Source: Alistipes sp. (GTDB lineage: Bacteria; Bacteroidota; Bacteroidia; Bacteroidales; Rikenellaceae). Taken from it: 64,000 nucleotides of DNA. A model generated the notes under the pieces. That model did not search any database, had not been told where the DNA came from, and saw only the letters and a list, made by a program, of their open reading frames with translations. The stretch is taken from contig JAGBFA010000011.1 of the NCBI GenBank assembly GCA_017936685.1, forward strand, positions 1-64,000. Reading direction: 5' to 3'. The translations under genes were made by a program, and so were the position numbers. Of this stretch, positions 51,348 to 59,732 are shown piece by piece. The stretch's first letter is position 1. Every line of letters starts with the position of its first letter.

Positions 51348-51980
51348 TCAGAACGAAACGCCTATGCCTACATATACCATCTGGTTGACCTCCTGCAACT
51401 TTATCTCCTTGCGGTCGAACGCATAGCCGCCGTTGACCGTCGGCCGCGGCCGCAGCAGCGTGGCCTGATAGCCGATCATCAGATCGACATTCATCTTGCT
51501 ATCCTTGACCGGCATGCGGTAGCCGCCGCCTATGCCTGCCATGCCGCCCATTCTCACTCCGTGGTCGAAGAGCATGTTGGTTCCCAGATTGAGAAAGTTG
51601 AACAGACAGTTCTTGCGCTTGCCGTAGTAGTGGTGCACGGTGGCGTAGATCGGCACCAGCGGGCCGTTGTACTGCAACTGCACGCCTGTCTCGATGCCCA
51701 CCTTCCAGTGGTTGTTGAGAAAGTAACCGGCGTTGAACAGTATATCGCCGCCCATCAACTGCTTCTTGGGTATGCGGTGTGCGTTGACGGCAGCCTCATC
51801 GGCCACCTTCATGTGCTGCAACTCGTAGAATATGAAGTTGACGCGGCCGCTCGCGCCGAACTCCCAGCCCGAATAGTTGCGTATGCGCTTGGCCGCCTCC
51901 TCGGGCGTCTCGCGTCTCTTGGCCTCGGCCGCCGTGGCTATGCAGGCGAGCAGAAGCAGGAGTGTTACCAATTTTTTCAT
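51348..51980 (-). CDS. Predicted outer-membrane beta-barrel protein
   Basis: 210 aa. Signal peptide to about AEAKR (residue 20), then alternating amphipathic strands (WEFGASGRVNFIFYELQH, HWKVGIETGVQLQY, MAGIGGGYRMPV, VDLMIGYQATLL) ending VYVGIGVSF with a terminal Phe, the mark of BAM-inserted barrels. Length suits an eight-strand barrel. No specific family recognised. It is convergent with pth; galE is 80 bases upstream on its other side, transcribed away. Confidence 0.8.
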   Translation of the reverse strand: MKKLVTLLLLLACIATAAEAKRRETPEEAAKRIRNYSGWEFGASGRVNFIFYELQHMKVADEAAVNAHRIPKKQLMGGDILFNAGYFLNNHWKVGIETGVQLQYNGPLVPIYATVHHYYGKRKNCLFNFLNLGTNMLFDHGVRMGGMAGIGGGYRMPVKDSKMNVDLMIGYQATLLRPRPTVNGGYAFDRKEIKLQEVNQMVYVGIGVSF

Positions 51981-52060
51981 CTATTGCGATCTATGTCAAA
52001 TAATTACTCTTTCACAACGCTCCGACACGCCGTTTTATTGTGCCGGTGCCGCCAAATAGC

Positions 52061-53086
52061 CTATTCTATGCCGCGCACATGCTTCTCCCATGCCCATGCC
52101 GCACGCAGCGTATCCTCCACCGAACGCTCGGCATGCCAGCCCAATTCGCGGTTGGCCAATGTCGTGTCGGCCCATATGGCCACCACGTCGCCTGCGCGGC
52201 GAGGTGCCACCTTATAATTGAGCTTCAAGCCGTTGACACGCTCGAATGTCGTTACCAGCTCGAATACCGATACACCGCGCCCCGTGCCGATGTTGAATAT
52301 CTCGTAGGGCTGTTTGCTCTGCCCCTTCACCATGCGGTCGATGGCCGCCACGTGTGCGCGCGCCAGATCCACTATGTCGATATAGTCCCTTATGCACGAG
52401 CCGTCGGCAGTGGGGTAGTCGTCGCCGAATATGCTCAGACACTCCCTCACGCCTGCCGCCGTCTGCGTGATGAACGGCACTAAATTGTTGGGCACGCCTC
52501 GGGGCAGCTCGCCGATCAGGGCCGAGGGGTGTGCGCCTATGGGGTTGAAGTAACGCAGCGCGATGCCTCGCAACGAGCCGTAGGCCGCCACCGAGTCGCG
52601 CAGTATGTCCTCGCATATCTGCTTGGTGTTGCCGTAGGGCGATGTTGCGGGCTTGCGCGGCGACTGCTCCGTCACGGGTAGAGAGTCGGCCTCGCCGTAG
52701 ACCGTGGCCGACGACGAGAATACTATGTTCCGGCGGCCGAACTCGTGCATCAGCTCCACCACGTTGACGAACGAGGTGAGGTTGTTGCGGTAGTATTTCA
52801 GCGGCTCGGCCACCGACTCGCCCACGGCCTTCGATGCCGCGAAGTGAATCACCGAGTCGAACTCATACTGCTCGAACACGCGGCGGAAAGCCTCCTTGTC
52901 GCAGCAGTCCGCCTCCACGAATGTCACATGCTTGCCGGTGATCTTCTCCACACCCTCCACGCCGCTCATGTCGCTGTTCGAAAGGTTGTCCACGATGACC
53001 ACGTCATAGCCTGCGCCGATCAACTCGACCGCCGTGTGCGAACCGATATAACCGGCTCCGCCCGACACCAAAACCGTCTGTTTCAT
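52061..53086 (-). CDS. galE: UDP-glucose 4-epimerase
   Basis: 341 aa SDR enzyme. NAD-binding GGAGYIGSHTAVELI at the N-terminus, catalytic Ser in NIVFSSSATVYG, and YxxxK as YGNTK. C-terminal part has NIGTGRGVSVFEL and GWHAERSVEDTLRAAWAWE. It interconverts UDP-glucose and UDP-galactose for sugar use and glycan synthesis. A Bacteroidetes promoter about 100 bases upstream gives a long leader. Confidence 0.95.
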   Translation of the reverse strand: MKQTVLVSGGAGYIGSHTAVELIGAGYDVVIVDNLSNSDMSGVEGVEKITGKHVTFVEADCCDKEAFRRVFEQYEFDSVIHFAASKAVGESVAEPLKYYRNNLTSFVNVVELMHEFGRRNIVFSSSATVYGEADSLPVTEQSPRKPATSPYGNTKQICEDILRDSVAAYGSLRGIALRYFNPIGAHPSALIGELPRGVPNNLVPFITQTAAGVRECLSIFGDDYPTADGSCIRDYIDIVDLARAHVAAIDRMVKGQSKQPYEIFNIGTGRGVSVFELVTTFERVNGLKLNYKVAPRRAGDVVAIWADTTLANRELGWHAERSVEDTLRAAWAWEKHVRGIE

Positions 53087-53185
53087 ATTTTTATGTCCGT
53101 TTTTTTACATTGTTCCGTCGTCCGCCGCACCCGTTCGCTCTCTTTGCCGAACAGTCTGCGCCGCCGCCGATTGCCATTATGAATG

Positions 53186-53218
53186 CAAAGATACGAATAA
53201 GTCGAGAGAAAAAAGCAA
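53186..53218 (-). promoter_or_regulatory. Promoter of galE
   Basis: On the minus strand TTG (53216-53218), 22-base spacer, TATCTTTG (53186-53193). An R1 element starts seven bases further upstream. Confidence 0.6.
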
Positions 53219-53224
53219 CTTTTC

Positions 53225-53340
53225 CGTGAAAAACGGCATTCTACTGCCGCGCCTTGTCGTTCGACAATGGGCAGTACGGTCAGTACAGCCCATCGTTTCG
53301 CTCCTGCGTTGCGTGGTATAATACCGCTTTTGACGAAAAA
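53225..53340 (+). repeat. R1 structured repeat, copy 16
   Basis: The left end faces galE. Inner stem ATGGGCaGTAC/GTACaGCCCAT; left arm AAAAACGGC carries one base change against right arm ACCGCTTTT. Confidence 0.85.
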
Positions 53341-53632
53341 GCAGCGCATAACTCTTGGTTGACTATTTCCATATTCTGTCATTCCGAACGCATGTGAGGA
53401 ATCTGTGCGAGACATGCCCGCCGTCCTGTCATTCTGAGTGAAGCAACGCGAAGCGAAGAATCTGGTTGTGGACGACAAAACCACTCTGTCACTCCGAGGG
53501 AGGGCGCAGCCCGACCGTGGGAGTCTCTTCACACTCATCTGTCACTCCGAGGAGCCGCAGGCGACGTGGGAGTCTCGCCGCTTGCCCGACCGTCGCCGTC
53601 CGGAGGCGCATACGCAGTCCCGTGTAAGCCTC

Positions 53633-54043
53633 TTATTCGCCCTCCCCGACATAGAGCCGCCAGCCCTGCTCCACCTCCTCGGCGACGGCCGCCGTGCCGT
53701 TCTCCACGCGCGACATGGCCGCCACCACGGCCGCCATCTCGTCGTGCGCACGGGTATCCAGTCTCCGGTCGGCATCGATGCCCGAGAGCCGGCTCACCGC
53801 CTCGACATATCCGCGCGTGTCGTTCTCCGAGGGCGGCGCATAACGGCCTATCATCGTCCGCAGCGTGTGCAGCCCGTGGCGGCGGGCGTAGCTGTCGAGC
53901 AGCACGAACATGGCGCGATAGCCGTATGCCATCGTCTCGAACTGCTTGAACTCCGCGTCGCGGCTCGGACGCACCTCGCCTAAGTAGCGCACGGCTGAGC
54001 GGCGTATGTTGCCCGGGTTGCGGTTTCTCAGCCCCCTACTCAT
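53633..54043 (-). CDS. Phage lysozyme-like/structural protein P5-type protein
   Basis: 136 aa. Begins MSRGLRNRNPGNIRRSAVRYLG; the RNxNPGNIR pattern marks a lysozyme-like family often labelled structural protein P5 in Bacteroidales prophages. YGYRAMFVLL, RTMIGRYAPPSENDTRGYV follow. It probably cuts peptidoglycan at cell lysis, since the holin gene lies directly upstream and overlaps by eight bases. Last gene of the phage operon in this window. Confidence 0.85.
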   Translation of the reverse strand: MSRGLRNRNPGNIRRSAVRYLGEVRPSRDAEFKQFETMAYGYRAMFVLLDSYARRHGLHTLRTMIGRYAPPSENDTRGYVEAVSRLSGIDADRRLDTRAHDEMAAVVAAMSRVENGTAAVAEEVEQGWRLYVGEGE

Positions 54044-54467
54044 CGCCCGCGCCCTCCTCGCGTTCGAGTCTGTGATGCACCAACCGTCCCAACCGCCTGA
54101 ACAGCGGCGAGCGGCTCACCTCGGCGGCATTTTCGAGAAACGACCACAGCTCCACGCCGCACGTGAAGCCCGTGAAGAGCTTGGCTATCTCCAAGTGCAT
54201 GAATCCCAATATGTGACAATCGATGATCCATGCCATCACTATGGCCACCGCCACAAAACCCAGCTTGGCCACCGTTCGCCATGCCTGACGGCTCTCGAAA
54301 TACCATCTCTTCCCCTGGCGGCGCGCCACTGCGCGCGAGGCCATCACGCCCGAGACGAAATCCACCGCGATGAATCCCACCGCCGCAGCCACCAGCGGTG
54401 CTACGGGTGCCAGCATCGAGGCCAGTGCGGCCGCACAGCCGCTAACGTACCGCAATAATGTCTCCAT
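54036..54467 (-). CDS. Phage holin family protein
   Basis: 143 aa with three hydrophobic segments (about 15-40, 68-88, 92-110), and the typical GFIAVDFVSGVMASR and YFESRQAWRTVAKLGFVAVAI. Holins form membrane lesions that let the endolysin reach the wall. It overlaps the lysozyme gene downstream by 8 bases and the upstream gene by 26, so translation is coupled. Confidence 0.88.
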   Translation of the reverse strand: METLLRYVSGCAAALASMLAPVAPLVAAAVGFIAVDFVSGVMASRAVARRQGKRWYFESRQAWRTVAKLGFVAVAIVMAWIIDCHILGFMHLEIAKLFTGFTCGVELWSFLENAAEVSRSPLFRRLGRLVHHRLEREEGAGDE

Positions 54468-54921
54468 AAATCGTGCATCTGTTTAAAATATTCGACTCGT
54501 CATCATACTCTTTATACTCCGCGGCATGCGCCTGCAAGTGCTCCGACATGCGTGCCGTCAGCTCGCGCGCCCTGCGCCGCAACGCCCGCATCAACTCGGC
54601 GCGCTGCCGCTCGTCGGCCTGCTCCATGCCCTCGCCCGCGGGCACGGCCACACCGCACGCGCCGCACCTCACGTTGAGCAGCGGCTGCACCATCACTCTC
54701 ACGCATGCCGCCAGTGCAGGCGCGGCATACTCCTCCTTGAATTGCGCATACTTGCCCTCTTTGAGCCGTTCATAGAGAGCGCGCCCCATGACGGGCACCA
54801 TGTAACGCCTCTCCGCCGCTGCAATGTCGCTCTCTGCAATCGCCTCGGGCGGTATGTACTCCGCATCGGCAAAGGCCATCTCTATGACCTCCGCCGCAGT
54901 TATAAGTGTTCTATATTTCAT
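54442..54921 (-). CDS. Phage head-tail connector-like protein (tentative)
   Basis: 159 aa from MKYRTLITAAEVIEMAF. All-helical, with ADAEYIPPEAIAESDIAAAERRYMVPVMG and a long basic C-terminal helix, resembling small DUF6712-like proteins annotated in Bacteroidetes phage head modules. I recognise the pattern but not a firm family. Its start is 15 bases from an R1 left end and it overlaps the holin gene, so it opens a lysis/connector sub-operon. Confidence 0.65.
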   Translation of the reverse strand: MKYRTLITAAEVIEMAFADAEYIPPEAIAESDIAAAERRYMVPVMGRALYERLKEGKYAQFKEEYAAPALAACVRVMVQPLLNVRCGACGVAVPAGEGMEQADERQRAELMRALRRRARELTARMSEHLQAHAAEYKEYDDESNILNRCTIYGDIIAVR

Positions 54922-55309
54922 AATCTTTTCTTTTCCGTGAAAAGGCGTCATTTACTGCCGCTCGCTCCATTGTCCGAACGGGCAGTACGCCGAGTACAGC
55001 CCGTCCGCCCAATGTTCGTTGCGCGTTGTAACTAACGCCTTTTGACGAAAAAGGGGTTGTGGTTCTTTGTAATCTATTTTTTAATTTTTGTCATTTCGAG
55101 CGCAAACGAGAAATCTGTGCGCGACATGCCCGCCGTCCTGTCATTCTGAGGAGGACGGAACGTCCGACGTGAGAATCTCTTTTTTGTGGAAACAAACGGT
55201 GCTCCCGCCCGCGAGACTCCCACGTCGCCTGCGGCTCCTCGGAGTGACAGCAGTGCGAGAAGAGACTCCTACGGTCGGGCATGCGCCCTTCCTCAGAGTG
55301 ACAGCCCCT
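54922..55309. repeat. Repeat block inside the phage module (1)
   Basis: R1 (54936-55052), linker tgtggttctttg, an R2 variant CATTTCGAGCG...GAAATCTGTG (about 55090-55125), an R2 inverted pair with GGACG/CGTCC (about 55138-55252) and a further right half (about 55262-55303). It separates the portal gene from the lysis genes on the same strand. Confidence 0.8.
54936..55052 (+). repeat. R1 structured repeat, copy 17
   Basis: The left end is 15 bases upstream of the connector-like gene start. Outer arms AAAAGGCGT/ACGCCTTTT; inner stem CGGGCaGTAC/GTACaGCCCG. Confidence 0.87.
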
Positions 55310-56530
55310 CTACTCCGCCGCCTTGCCGCCCGCTATCTGTGCCAGAAAACACTGCTGGCAGGGATCCTCCGGATCGTAATCCAGCCCGTCGGCCTTGCGC
55401 GCCTCCCACACCTTCATATACATGGGCTTGGAGCGTGTCGGCGGGCGGTTGACGATCTGCAACGAGCGGCAGTCCACGCCTAAAATATCGCTCATCATCG
55501 TCCGTATGGGGTCCATCAGACGCTGCTGCTCGGCCAGAATCACCGTGTTCAACGCCACCTCGTACTCGTGCAGTATGCGCTCGGTGCTGAACCCCGACGA
55601 GTAGTCCAGGCCGCTCAGCGAACGGAACCACGAGTGTGCTATGACCATGTCGGCGGTAGCCTGTTCGTGCAGCGACTGCCAGTCGCCGTCGGAGGCGGTG
55701 TCGATGGGAATGAACCGCGAGTTGTCGCCCTCGGTGCGGTCGCGCAGCACGAACATCACCTGCCCGGGCGAGCCTGCGAACTTCTCCTCGGCGGCACGCA
55801 CTATGCGGTCGGCCTCCTCCTCGCTGTCGACGATGCTGTCGAGCATCATCACGCCCGACAGCTGGAACGAGTTGTCGATGCGCGCTATGTTCCACTTGTC
55901 GGTCTTGTAGGCTATGGCCGCCACATTCAGCCCTGCTATGTAGGGCGGCACGCCGTAGTGCTCGAACATCGGCTCATAGCTCTTGTAGTGTATCACCGAG
56001 CGCAGCGTGCCGTCCTGCTGCTGCTCCATCAGTGGCCACAGCGGCAGCGTGCGCGCCTCGGTCGGGCTGAACGCCGCCCAGTCGTGGTGCAGGATCACGT
56101 GATGCGAGTCGCGCGCTATGCGGCATCGCGACGCATCTTGATGATAGAGCGACAGAAACGTGCGCCCGCCGTCGGTCACCACCTCCAAGAAGGCGTTGCC
56201 GAATAGTGCCTGGTCGCGTGCTATCCGCTCCACCACCGCGCGCAGCGAGTCGCCCTCGGCATTGGCGCACGCCACGATATGTCCCAACATCGGGTCCTTG
56301 CCGTCGAACATGAAGCCCTTGCCGGCTATGTAGTCGGCCTTGTCGTTGATTATGCGGCGGTGTGTGGTCGAGCGGCGCGACACCAATGCCAGTGCCGCCG
56401 GCAGCATGTTGTCGTCGCCCCATCGCCAGTAACGGTCGCTCTCTGTCGTGCAGCCGTTGGAGCCTGCCAGCAGCGGTTCGCTGCGGTCGGCTATGGCGGC
56501 CATGCGTGTAACGATCTTTTTATTCTCCAT
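55310..56530 (-). CDS. Phage portal protein
   Basis: 406 aa. Portal hallmarks are DNMLPAALALVSRRSTTHRRIINDKADYIAGKGF, ARDQALFGNAFLEVV (given in parts), YGVPPYIAGL, and RSLSGLDYSSGFSTERILHEYEVALNTVI, fitting PBSX/HK97-like portals. The portal forms the dodecameric DNA gate at one vertex. The C-terminus carries CQQCF. It follows a 159-aa gene by one base. No terminase large subunit is visible in the window. Confidence 0.85.
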   Translation of the reverse strand: MENKKIVTRMAAIADRSEPLLAGSNGCTTESDRYWRWGDDNMLPAALALVSRRSTTHRRIINDKADYIAGKGFMFDGKDPMLGHIVACANAEGDSLRAVVERIARDQALFGNAFLEVVTDGGRTFLSLYHQDASRCRIARDSHHVILHHDWAAFSPTEARTLPLWPLMEQQQDGTLRSVIHYKSYEPMFEHYGVPPYIAGLNVAAIAYKTDKWNIARIDNSFQLSGVMMLDSIVDSEEEADRIVRAAEEKFAGSPGQVMFVLRDRTEGDNSRFIPIDTASDGDWQSLHEQATADMVIAHSWFRSLSGLDYSSGFSTERILHEYEVALNTVILAEQQRLMDPIRTMMSDILGVDCRSLQIVNRPPTRSKPMYMKVWEARKADGLDYDPEDPCQQCFLAQIAGGKAAE

Positions 56531-56531
56531 T

Positions 56532-57011
56532 CTATTCCTGTTTTTGTCTGTAAGCGAAATCGCAATCCTCGCCGCGCAGTGTCAGCACCACCGTCGGCCT
56601 CTGCCGCGGCGACAGCTCCGACAATCTCTCCACAGCCGCGAGATAGAGCGGCCGCTCGGTGCCGAAGCGCGGCGATATGCCCGCCCACAGCACCTCGCCC
56701 GAGAGCATCTCCACCCGTGCCGTCACACCCTCCTCGGCCGCCCGTTGCAGAAACTCCGCATCGAGCCACGGCGCAGCCTCGGCCGCCGGTGCCGTCAGCC
56801 GCAGCTCGTGCTCGACGCTCCACAGCCCGTGCCACTGCCGCAACTGCTCTGTATACAGCGACTTGTCCTCTGCAAGCGGCACTTCCGCCGCCAGCCCGCC
56901 ATCACTCACCGTGACCTCCGCCTGCCGCTGCTCGTGCCATACGACCTCGATGTCCCGCGGGCGGAAGAGCCCGCAGCTGCGGACTCCTCCTATCGGTTTG
57001 ACTGCTGTCAT
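56532..57011 (-). CDS. Phage protein of unknown function between capsid and portal genes
   Basis: 159 aa, not recognised. Mixed alpha/beta with AVPLAEDKSLYTEQLRQWHGLW and SGEVLWAGISPRFGTERPLY. It lies 10 bases after the major-capsid-like gene and one base before the portal gene, so it is probably a head component such as a completion or decoration protein (position-based inference). Confidence 0.68.
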   Translation of the reverse strand: MTAVKPIGGVRSCGLFRPRDIEVVWHEQRQAEVTVSDGGLAAEVPLAEDKSLYTEQLRQWHGLWSVEHELRLTAPAAEAAPWLDAEFLQRAAEEGVTARVEMLSGEVLWAGISPRFGTERPLYLAAVERLSELSPRQRPTVVLTLRGEDCDFAYRQKQE

Positions 57012-57021
57012 GGCTGTCGCC

Positions 57022-57999
57022 CTATGCGAAATCGACCTTCACCAGCAGCTCCTCGTCGAGGATCTCGCAGCCCACCATGAACACTGCACGCTGGCGGTTC
57101 TCCATCTCATCGGGGTTGTACCACATGCGCACCTCCGTGCCCGGGTAGTCGGCCGTGTTGACCGCCAGGGCGAGGTTGCGCCGGTCGGTCAGCATGGCGA
57201 ACGACGACGAGTCGAATCCCGCCTGCGGCATGTACTTCTGCACGTTGATGTCCACTATCGGTATGCCGTGATACGACAGCGTCCTGCGGCCGGCCACCAT
57301 GTCGTTGTAGGCCGCGTCGGCACCCTTCCCATCGAGATAACGCTCGTAGCTCTCGCACACGTCCGACGTCACGAAGAACGCCAGATTGCCCTCGCCTTTG
57401 AGCGACTTCAACACGGGCGATGCCTTTTTCCACATCTCGTCCAACAGCCCCGCGACCGTGTCGGCCGAGAGCGTCTTCTCCGAGAAGTCCACCACCGGAA
57501 AGTCGAACGAGGCGTTGTAGTTGCGTATCAGGGCTATGAAGCCGTCGAACTTGTTGAGCGGTGTCGAGGTGTTGAGCGTGTCGCCCAGCCACATCGAGGC
57601 GCGCAGGCTCTCGGCTATCGCCGCGCGGAACATCTCCGTCTCGGCCTTTTCCAGCTCGGTGCCCGTCAGATCGTCCATGTTGACGTCGGCGCGCCCCGTG
57701 ATCAGCTCGTAGACCTGTGCGAAGTAGTCCGAAGCCGAGTATCCCACCTCGGCCTTGATCTTGTGCATCGTGATGGTCTTCTGCTTTCGCGTGGCCGAGT
57801 TGCCGCCCGTCCAGCCCGACGAATACTTCTGCAACACGTCCGCCGCCGGACTCCACATCTGTATCGTCGTCGGCACCGGCATGTTATACAATACTCTGAT
57901 ACCCAATTGCTCCGCATTCTCTCCCGTGAGCATGGGTCTGAAAAAGATTGTTTCCAAATCGCGACCTGTGTAGGTCTTGGGGTTTTCGATAAGTCCCAT
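57022..57999 (-). CDS. Phage major capsid protein-like
   Basis: 325 aa from MGLIENPKTYTG. TGRDLETIFFRPMLTGENAEQLGIRVLYNMP, then helix-rich YSASDYFAQVYELITGRADVN, FFVTSDVCESYERYL and GIPIVDINVQKYMP, MLTDRRNLALAVNT..EVRMWYNPDEMENRQRAVFMVG. The last block is typical of capsid proteins with an HK97-like fold in Bacteroidetes phages. Start chosen because the in-frame extension lies in an R1 element. The prohead protease gene is upstream beyond a repeat block. Confidence 0.8.
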   Translation of the reverse strand: MGLIENPKTYTGRDLETIFFRPMLTGENAEQLGIRVLYNMPVPTTIQMWSPAADVLQKYSSGWTGGNSATRKQKTITMHKIKAEVGYSASDYFAQVYELITGRADVNMDDLTGTELEKAETEMFRAAIAESLRASMWLGDTLNTSTPLNKFDGFIALIRNYNASFDFPVVDFSEKTLSADTVAGLLDEMWKKASPVLKSLKGEGNLAFFVTSDVCESYERYLDGKGADAAYNDMVAGRRTLSYHGIPIVDINVQKYMPQAGFDSSSFAMLTDRRNLALAVNTADYPGTEVRMWYNPDEMENRQRAVFMVGCEILDEELLVKVDFA

Positions 58000-58032
58000 A
58001 ATAAATAATTTTTTTATGCTTTTGTGCTTTTC

Positions 58033-58149
58033 CGTGAAAAGCGGCATTCTGCTGCCGCTCGCTCCATTGTCCGAACGGGTAGTACGTCAAGTACAACCCG
58101 TCCGCCCAATGTTCGTTGCGCGTTGCATAATACCGCTTTTGACGAAAAA
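58033..58149 (+). repeat. R1 structured repeat, copy 18
   Basis: The left end is 34 bases upstream of the capsid gene start. Almost identical to copies 1 and 3 (inner stem GGGTaGTAC/GTACaACCC), which argues for recent copying or gene conversion. Confidence 0.87.
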
Positions 58150-58163
58150 GCGGGTTTTCTTTT

Positions 58164-58278
58164 CGTGAAAACACCACACCTGCTTCCTCTCCTCGTCGCT
58201 CAGCAATGGGAAATACGCCAGTATATCCCATCGCTTCGCTCTGTCGGAGAGTTGTATCTGCGGCGTTTTGACGAAAAA
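58164..58278 (+). repeat. R1 structured repeat, copy 19 (divergent)
   Basis: Left arm AAAACACCACACCT and right arm AGGTGCGGCGTTTT-like (divergent as copy 2). Inner stem ATGGGAaATAC/GTATaTCCCAT, with the otherwise fixed GTAC/GTAC changed on both sides to ATAC/GTAT. Confidence 0.78.
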
Positions 58279-58447
58279 GTGGTGGTTCTTTGTTTGTTTC
58301 CTGTTTGTCATTCTGAGCGATAGCGAAGAATCTGTGCGCGACATGCCCGCTCTGTCATTCTGAGTGAAACGAAGAATCTGGTTGTGGAATATGTGCGAAG
58401 ACGACAAGCCTTGTTTGCCGCAATCCGACTCTGTCCCCTCCCTCGGT

Positions 58448-59443
58448 TTACAGCCTGCTGTTGAAGCGTTTGGCGTCGCGGGCGTATGCCGCGTCGTTGG
58501 CCGAGAGCACGCGCTCGTGGGGTGACGGATCCTCGCGCGGCTTGATGCGCGTAGGCTCGGCGTGTTGCTGCCCCTGCCGCATGGCTATGAGCGACGAGGT
58601 GCGCACTCCGGCGGCATCGTTCTTCGCTCCCGCATCGTCCGCTGCACCCGTGCCGCCCTCGGGCAGCGGCGGACATGGCTCGTCCGTCGCCCCGATCTTT
58701 CCGCTGTGCAATATGTTGCGATCCTCCGAGAGCGGTGCGTCATGCTCTTTGTCCTCCTTGCGCAGTGCCGCCAACAGCGAGCGTATGCCGCGGCCGAGCG
58801 ATGCCCGCACCCCTGTCTGCTCCGCGCCGCACGGCTCCTGACAGGCGGCGGACTCGGCGGCGGCATCGACTATCTCGTCGACCAGCCCCGCCTGCAACGC
58901 CTCCTGGGGCGAGAGCCAGCGGCCGCGGCCTCCGTTTTCGGCCATCAATGCGCGGAATGCCTCCTCGTCGCGTCCCGAGCGTGCGGCATACAGAGCCGCC
59001 AGCCGCGCATCGGTCTGCCGCAGCATGTCGGCACCGGCCTCCAACTCGGCGGCATTGCCCTCGGCGGCGCACAGTGAGTTGTGCACCAGGTAGAGCGACG
59101 ATGCCGCTATCTGCCGCCGCCCTGCGGAGGCCGCCTGCGCCACGATGGTCGCCGCCGAGGCCGTGTAGCCGTAGCAGCGCGTGGTGACCTGCGCCCCCGT
59201 CGAGCGCAGGGCCTCGTATATGAGCAGCGCGTCGTTCACGTCGCCGCCCGTGGAGCGTATGTTGACCGTTATGTCGCGGCACCCGATGGCGGCTATGGCG
59301 GCCACCTGCTCGCGGAAACGCTCGTAGGTGGCCACGCGTGAGGCCGGATCGTCGAACTGCCACTCCTCGGCCACACCTATCGTACCCTCGATGTCGATCA
59401 TCGCATGGGTCGATTCGTTCTTGATTTCGATCTTAGAATTCAT
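58448..59443 (-). CDS. Phage prohead protease, ClpP/S14-like, with C-terminal scaffold region
   Basis: 331 aa. ClpP fold over about 1-200: oxyanion TGGDVNDALLIYEAL (65-79), catalytic Ser96 in YGYTASAATI, His121 in LYLVHNSL, and a later Asp. The last 120 residues are Ala/Pro/Glu-rich and low complexity, as in proteases fused to scaffolding. It matures the procapsid. It overlaps the 90-aa gene upstream by 11 bases. Confidence 0.86.
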   Translation of the reverse strand: MNSKIEIKNESTHAMIDIEGTIGVAEEWQFDDPASRVATYERFREQVAAIAAIGCRDITVNIRSTGGDVNDALLIYEALRSTGAQVTTRCYGYTASAATIVAQAASAGRRQIAASSLYLVHNSLCAAEGNAAELEAGADMLRQTDARLAALYAARSGRDEEAFRALMAENGGRGRWLSPQEALQAGLVDEIVDAAAESAACQEPCGAEQTGVRASLGRGIRSLLAALRKEDKEHDAPLSEDRNILHSGKIGATDEPCPPLPEGGTGAADDAGAKNDAAGVRTSSLIAMRQGQQHAEPTRIKPREDPSPHERVLSANDAAYARDAKRFNSRL

Positions 59444-59705
59444 TTTCTCGTCTGATTTTTTCGATTGTGTAGAATGCGCGCCTCACCTTCTCATACGAGC
59501 ACGCTCGGCGTGCGCCCGTGCGGATCATGGCCTCGCACCGCCCGCAGCCGCGCGCCGTGAGCCGCTCCACCTCGCACCACAACATATACTGCTCGGCGCG
59601 CGAAGCGTCTATGAGTCCGTATGCCGCTATCTTCGCCACGGCACGGCCGTCGATCTGCCTGCCGAGCAGATGCCGCAGGGCGCGTCTTGTAAAATCGGTT
59701 TTCAT
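59433..59705 (-). CDS. Small basic phage protein
   Basis: 90 aa, not recognised. Basic and helical, MKTDFTRRALRHLLGRQID, with four Cys around EVERLTARGCGRCEAMI and RRACSYEKV that could bind zinc. Placed between the large tail-like gene and the protease, overlapping the latter's start. Role unknown. Confidence 0.65.
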   Translation of the reverse strand: MKTDFTRRALRHLLGRQIDGRAVAKIAAYGLIDASRAEQYMLWCEVERLTARGCGRCEAMIRTGARRACSYEKVRRAFYTIEKIRRENEF

Positions 59706-59732
59706 CTCTGTCTCTTTCGTTTACATGATCTC

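Larger units (their letters stand above)
53087..53632. repeat. Repeat block between galE and the phage module
   Basis: The galE leader and promoter, R1 (53225-53340), an R2 variant with atgtgaggaatctgtgcg (about 53375-53410), a gaagaatctggttgtgg unit (about 53425-53475), and two R2 right halves in reverse sense (about 53485-53528 and 53538-53580). No gene is seen. Confidence 0.78.
58000..58447. repeat. Repeat block inside the phage module (2)
   Basis: Two R1 elements (58033-58149, 58164-58278), an R2 variant tctgagcgatagcgaagaatctgtg (in part; about 58306-58340) and a gaagaatctggttgtgg unit (about 58350-58390). It lies between the protease and capsid genes. Confidence 0.8.
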
